DNA from: Candidatus Electrothrix communis
GTDB lineage: Bacteria > Desulfobacterota > Desulfobulbia > Desulfobulbales > Desulfobulbaceae
Reading direction: 5' to 3'
DNA: 64,000 nt
Assembly: GCA_030644725.1 (NCBI GenBank)
Contig: CP130629.1
Coordinates: 3,859,501 to 3,923,500 of the forward strand
Part shown: piece after piece, positions 61,563 to 64,000 of the stretch
How positions within the stretch are numbered: the first letter of the stretch is position 1
How the letters are laid out: every line of letters begins with the position of its first letter
Notes under the pieces: generated by a model
Databases searched by the model: none
The model's input: only the letters and a program-made list of their open reading frames with translations
Told to the model about the DNA's origin: nothing
Position numbers and translations under genes: made by a program

Positions 61563-62069
61563 TTGGCCGATCAACAAACCATAGAACAGGCCGGGTATAT
61601 CTTTTCCGTGGGCAAGATGATCCGGGATCATATGCATAACAGCTTAGCTCAGTTGCACGGTAATGACCGAAATTCCGATGGCTGCGAATTATCCATGGCC
61701 CAGATGAACCTGATGATGGCCGTGCGGGGTCAGGAAGAACTCACCCTCAGCGGGCTGGCTGAGATGCTCAAGGTTTCCCCGCCTTCGGTCTCAGTGATGG
61801 TGGAACGGTTGGTGGAGCGGAATATGCTGACCAGAAGCCGTTCCGCGCAGGATCGGCGCAAGGTGATTATAGCCCTGAGTTCGGATGCCGAGCTGCATAT
61901 CGAAAAGATGGAAGAGCAGATGCTGACGACCTTTATCAGGTTGGTTGAGGAGCTGGGGCCGGAGACCGCCCGCAAATGGGGCGAGGTCCTGCAACGGGTT
62001 GAAGAGGTGCTCAGGCGGCAGAACGAAAAACAGACAGAACACACAGAAAATATAGGGAAAAAGTTATGA
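61563..62069 (+). CDS. MarR-family transcriptional regulator
   Basis: A 168-residue winged-helix repressor starting at TTG 61563, with AGGAG 8 nt upstream; no other start fits. The DNA-binding part is ELTLSGLAEMLKVSPPSVSV and LVERNMLTRSRSAQDRRKVI (wing with DxR). It overlaps the adaptor gene (ATG 62066), so regulator and efflux genes form one operon. Typical role: repress the efflux genes until a toxic ligand binds. The operator is described at 61492-61536. Confidence 0.92.
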   Translation: MADQQTIEQAGYIFSVGKMIRDHMHNSLAQLHGNDRNSDGCELSMAQMNLMMAVRGQEELTLSGLAEMLKVSPPSVSVMVERLVERNMLTRSRSAQDRRKVIIALSSDAELHIEKMEEQMLTTFIRLVEELGPETARKWGEVLQRVEEVLRRQNEKQTEHTENIGKKL

Positions 62070-63310
62070 AGCAAATCGGCTCGGTATTGCTGCGTATCAT
62101 CCTCTGCCTGCTGATCCTTGCTGGCGGGTATATCGGCATGAAAAAGATGAAGGGACTGAAGAAGCCTCCTGCCAAGGTGGAGCGCAAAGAACGCGCCCTG
62201 GCTGTCCAAGTTGTGCAGGTGCGGGCGGAAAAGGCCCCGGTGATCATTTCCGGCTACGGCGAGGTCGTTTCCCGCACCGTGGTCACTCTGCCCGCCGAAG
62301 TCGCGGGCCGCATCACCTTTGCGCATAAAGATTTGCAGGCAGGGGCAATCATCAAAAAGGGAGAAATTCTGTACAGGATCAATGAGCAGGATTTCCGCCT
62401 GAATTTGGAAACAGCCCAGGCCCGTTTTAAAAGCCTGTCCCGCGATCTTGAGCTTGCCCGCAAGGAGTATCGGCGGGTCAGCAATCTGTACAAGAAGAAC
62501 AAGGTCGGTACCCAGTCCAGTGTGGAAAAAGGTGAGCAGTCGGTCAACGCCATCAGCAGCCAGATGATTCAGGTGGAACAGAGCATTGCGCAAGCAAAGC
62601 TGCAACTTGCCCGTTGCGTGATCCGCGCTCCCTTTACCGGGCGCATCACCGAGCTGCATGCGGATCAGGATGAGTACGTAACCCCAGGGAAAGATTTGCT
62701 CACCCTGACCGATGACAGCGATCTGGAGATGCAGGTTTCTCTGGACAGCCGTGATGCAGTGGACTGGCTCCGTTTCAAGCCCCGTAAAGAGCAGGATCGC
62801 TTCTGGTTCGGCCTACCGGAAAAAACCGGCTGCACTGTCACTTGGACAGAGAACGCAGCCACTCGGGCTGAGGGCCGTTTGGACCGAGTGGTCCGTTTTG
62901 ATCCCCGTACCCGCAGCCTGACCGTGGCCATTCGTTTGCAGCTGGATACGGCTTCGGCCTTTCCTCTGGTCCAGGGCATGTTCTGTCGGGTGGATATTGA
63001 GGGTCGCGCTCTTGACCGAGTATTCATCCTGCCCCGTACCGCAGTCAGTTTTGAACAGACCGTTTATGTTGCGGAAGAAAACCGTTTGCGCACCCGCAAG
63101 GTGGAGGTGGCACGGGCTGAGGACGGCACGACCTTTATCACCGGCGGGCTGGAGGAAGGCGAGCTGGTCATAGTCACCCGGCTGGAAAATCCGCTGGAAA
63201 GCAGCCTGCTCAATATCCTCACTTCGGTTGAGAAGGTTGAGGAAACTGAGTCGGTTGATTCGCTTGAAGCGGCGCAAAAATTCGAGGAGAATAAGGCGGG
63301 CAAACAATGA
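62066..63310 (+). CDS. RND efflux periplasmic adaptor (membrane fusion protein)
   Basis: A 414-residue HlyD/AcrA-type adaptor. An N-terminal span (LLRIILCLLILAGGYIGM) anchors it. The lipoyl halves are visible: VTLPAEVAGRITFAHKDLQ and RCVIRAPFTGRITELHADQD, separated by a coiled coil (LARKEYRRVSNLYKKNK). The beta-barrel part follows (LVQGMFCRVDIEG, then FILPRTAVSF). It bridges the inner-membrane pump to an outer-membrane channel. The stop overlaps the permease ATG (ATGA). Confidence 0.93.
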   Translation: MKQIGSVLLRIILCLLILAGGYIGMKKMKGLKKPPAKVERKERALAVQVVQVRAEKAPVIISGYGEVVSRTVVTLPAEVAGRITFAHKDLQAGAIIKKGEILYRINEQDFRLNLETAQARFKSLSRDLELARKEYRRVSNLYKKNKVGTQSSVEKGEQSVNAISSQMIQVEQSIAQAKLQLARCVIRAPFTGRITELHADQDEYVTPGKDLLTLTDDSDLEMQVSLDSRDAVDWLRFKPRKEQDRFWFGLPEKTGCTVTWTENAATRAEGRLDRVVRFDPRTRSLTVAIRLQLDTASAFPLVQGMFCRVDIEGRALDRVFILPRTAVSFEQTVYVAEENRLRTRKVEVARAEDGTTFITGGLEEGELVIVTRLENPLESSLLNILTSVEKVEETESVDSLEAAQKFEENKAGKQ

Positions 63311-64000
63311 AAAAAATTCTTGCAGCCTTTGCTGGCAACACGGTTTTTGCCAATATCCTTCTGCTCATGATTTTTGTGGGCGGCGGCTTGGCCCTGCACA
63401 CCATGCGGCGGGAGACCTTTCCCCAGTTTTCCGTGGATAAAATTCACGTCACGGTTGCCTATCCCGGTGCTGATCCAGAAGAAATTGAGGAAGGTATTGT
63501 CCTCAAAATTGAAGAGGCTCTGGAAGGGGTGGAAGGGATCAAACAGTACACCACTTGGGCGCGGGAAAACATCGGCTCCGCTTTGGTGGATGTACGGGAA
63601 GGCGGCGATGTCAGCGAGGTGCTGGACGATATCAAGTCCAAAATCGACGCGATCTCCACCTTTCCTGTGGATGCGGAAAGACCCGTGGTCACCGAAATCC
63701 TGATGCGCAACTCGGTGGTTATGCTCGCGTTGTCCGGGGATATGGCGGAAAAGCAGCTCAAACATTTTGCCGAACAAATTCAGGATGAAATCCGCCTACT
63801 GGATGGTATTTCCCAGGTCGAGGTTTTCGGCCTGCGGGAAAGCGAGATTTCCGTGGAGGTCTCGGAGGAGCAGCTGCGCCGATATAATCTCACCTTTAAT
63901 CAGGTATCTGAGGCTGTGCGCCGGTCCAGTATCAACCTGCACGGCGGCACTATCCGCACCAAGGGTGAGGAAATCCGGGTGCGCACTGTGGGCCGTAAGT
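63307..64000 (+). CDS. RND efflux transporter permease (partial, runs off the window)
   Basis: Start at ATG 63307, cut at the right edge after about 231 codons; full proteins are about 1000 residues. The visible start has TM1 (NTVFANILLLMIFVGGGLAL) and RRETFPQF, then the porter-domain motifs VAYPGADPEEIEEGI and VREGGDVSEVLDDIKSKID. These match AcrB/HAE-type pumps of the proton-driven RND family. Substrate unknown. Third gene of the marR operon. Confidence 0.92.
   Translation, partial: MKKILAAFAGNTVFANILLLMIFVGGGLALHTMRRETFPQFSVDKIHVTVAYPGADPEEIEEGIVLKIEEALEGVEGIKQYTTWARENIGSALVDVREGGDVSEVLDDIKSKIDAISTFPVDAERPVVTEILMRNSVVMLALSGDMAEKQLKHFAEQIQDEIRLLDGISQVEVFGLRESEISVEVSEEQLRRYNLTFNQVSEAVRRSSINLHGGTIRTKGEEIRVRTVGRK

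Noticed and set aside
61730-62659. Long minus-strand open frame across marR and the adaptor gene
   Set aside because: Antisense to two clear genes; low-complexity translation with no family pattern.

Overview
The window carries about 55 protein-coding genes and no rRNA or tRNA that I could see. It looks like chromosomal DNA of a Gram-negative, LPS-bearing bacterium (LptD, a PagL-like lipid A deacylase, RND efflux, a SPOR-domain protein). The gene set (DUF4080 radical SAM protein, hemerythrin, short Rieske/cytochrome b pair, heme-binding sensor kinase, many AAA-ATPase-like/PD-(D/E)XK and Uma2 proteins) suggests an anaerobic or micro-oxic member of the Desulfobacterota, plausibly Desulfobulbales or cable-bacterium-like. 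That placement is inference from gene content, not from a marker gene.

Layout. 1-5.6 kb: an Rpn-type nuclease remnant, an AAA-ATPase-like/PD-(D/E)XK protein, RNase E/G with an unusual long N-terminal disordered arm, and a radical SAM protein. 5.8-14 kb (+ strand): housekeeping run lptD, DHH phosphoesterase, mltB-like, pssA, rsmD, coaD, then a Rieske protein/cytochrome b pair. 14-28.7 kb (- strand): hemerythrin, DUF4080 radical SAM protein, a large exported protein of unknown function, DUF2304 and DUF808 membrane proteins, then a tightly overlapping six-gene operon (KAS III, metallo-beta-lactamase fold, epimerase, GT2, alpha/beta-hydrolase-like, GT1) that looks like a glycolipid or specialised-metabolite pathway, followed by hemG, a GT2 and a DUF4139 protein. 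29-32 kb: a DamX-like AAA/SPOR protein and an orphan response regulator.

32.4-41.9 kb (+ strand) is the most interesting part: a 2059-residue secreted gingipain-type (C25) peptidase with DUF11-like repeats, immediately followed by a compact cassette of PqqD-like recognition protein, radical SAM/SPASM enzyme, a 63-residue probable precursor peptide, an HPr-kinase-like P-loop protein and an S26 (SipW-type) peptidase. This reads as a RiPP biosynthesis locus. A 233-bp element with 18-bp perfect terminal inverted repeats lies just downstream.

42.4-64 kb: a surface beta-sandwich protein, a Uma2 nuclease, htpG, a hybrid histidine kinase with a periplasmic CxxCH heme motif, a HemY-type protoporphyrinogen oxidase (the second, unrelated PPO in the window), SulP and Na/Pi transporters (the latter with an in-frame 27-bp minisatellite), a deacetylase/PagL/BtrH-like group, a frameshifted membrane protein behind a PhnD-like binding protein with a candidate c-di-GMP-I riboswitch upstream, and a MarR-controlled RND efflux operon running off the right edge.
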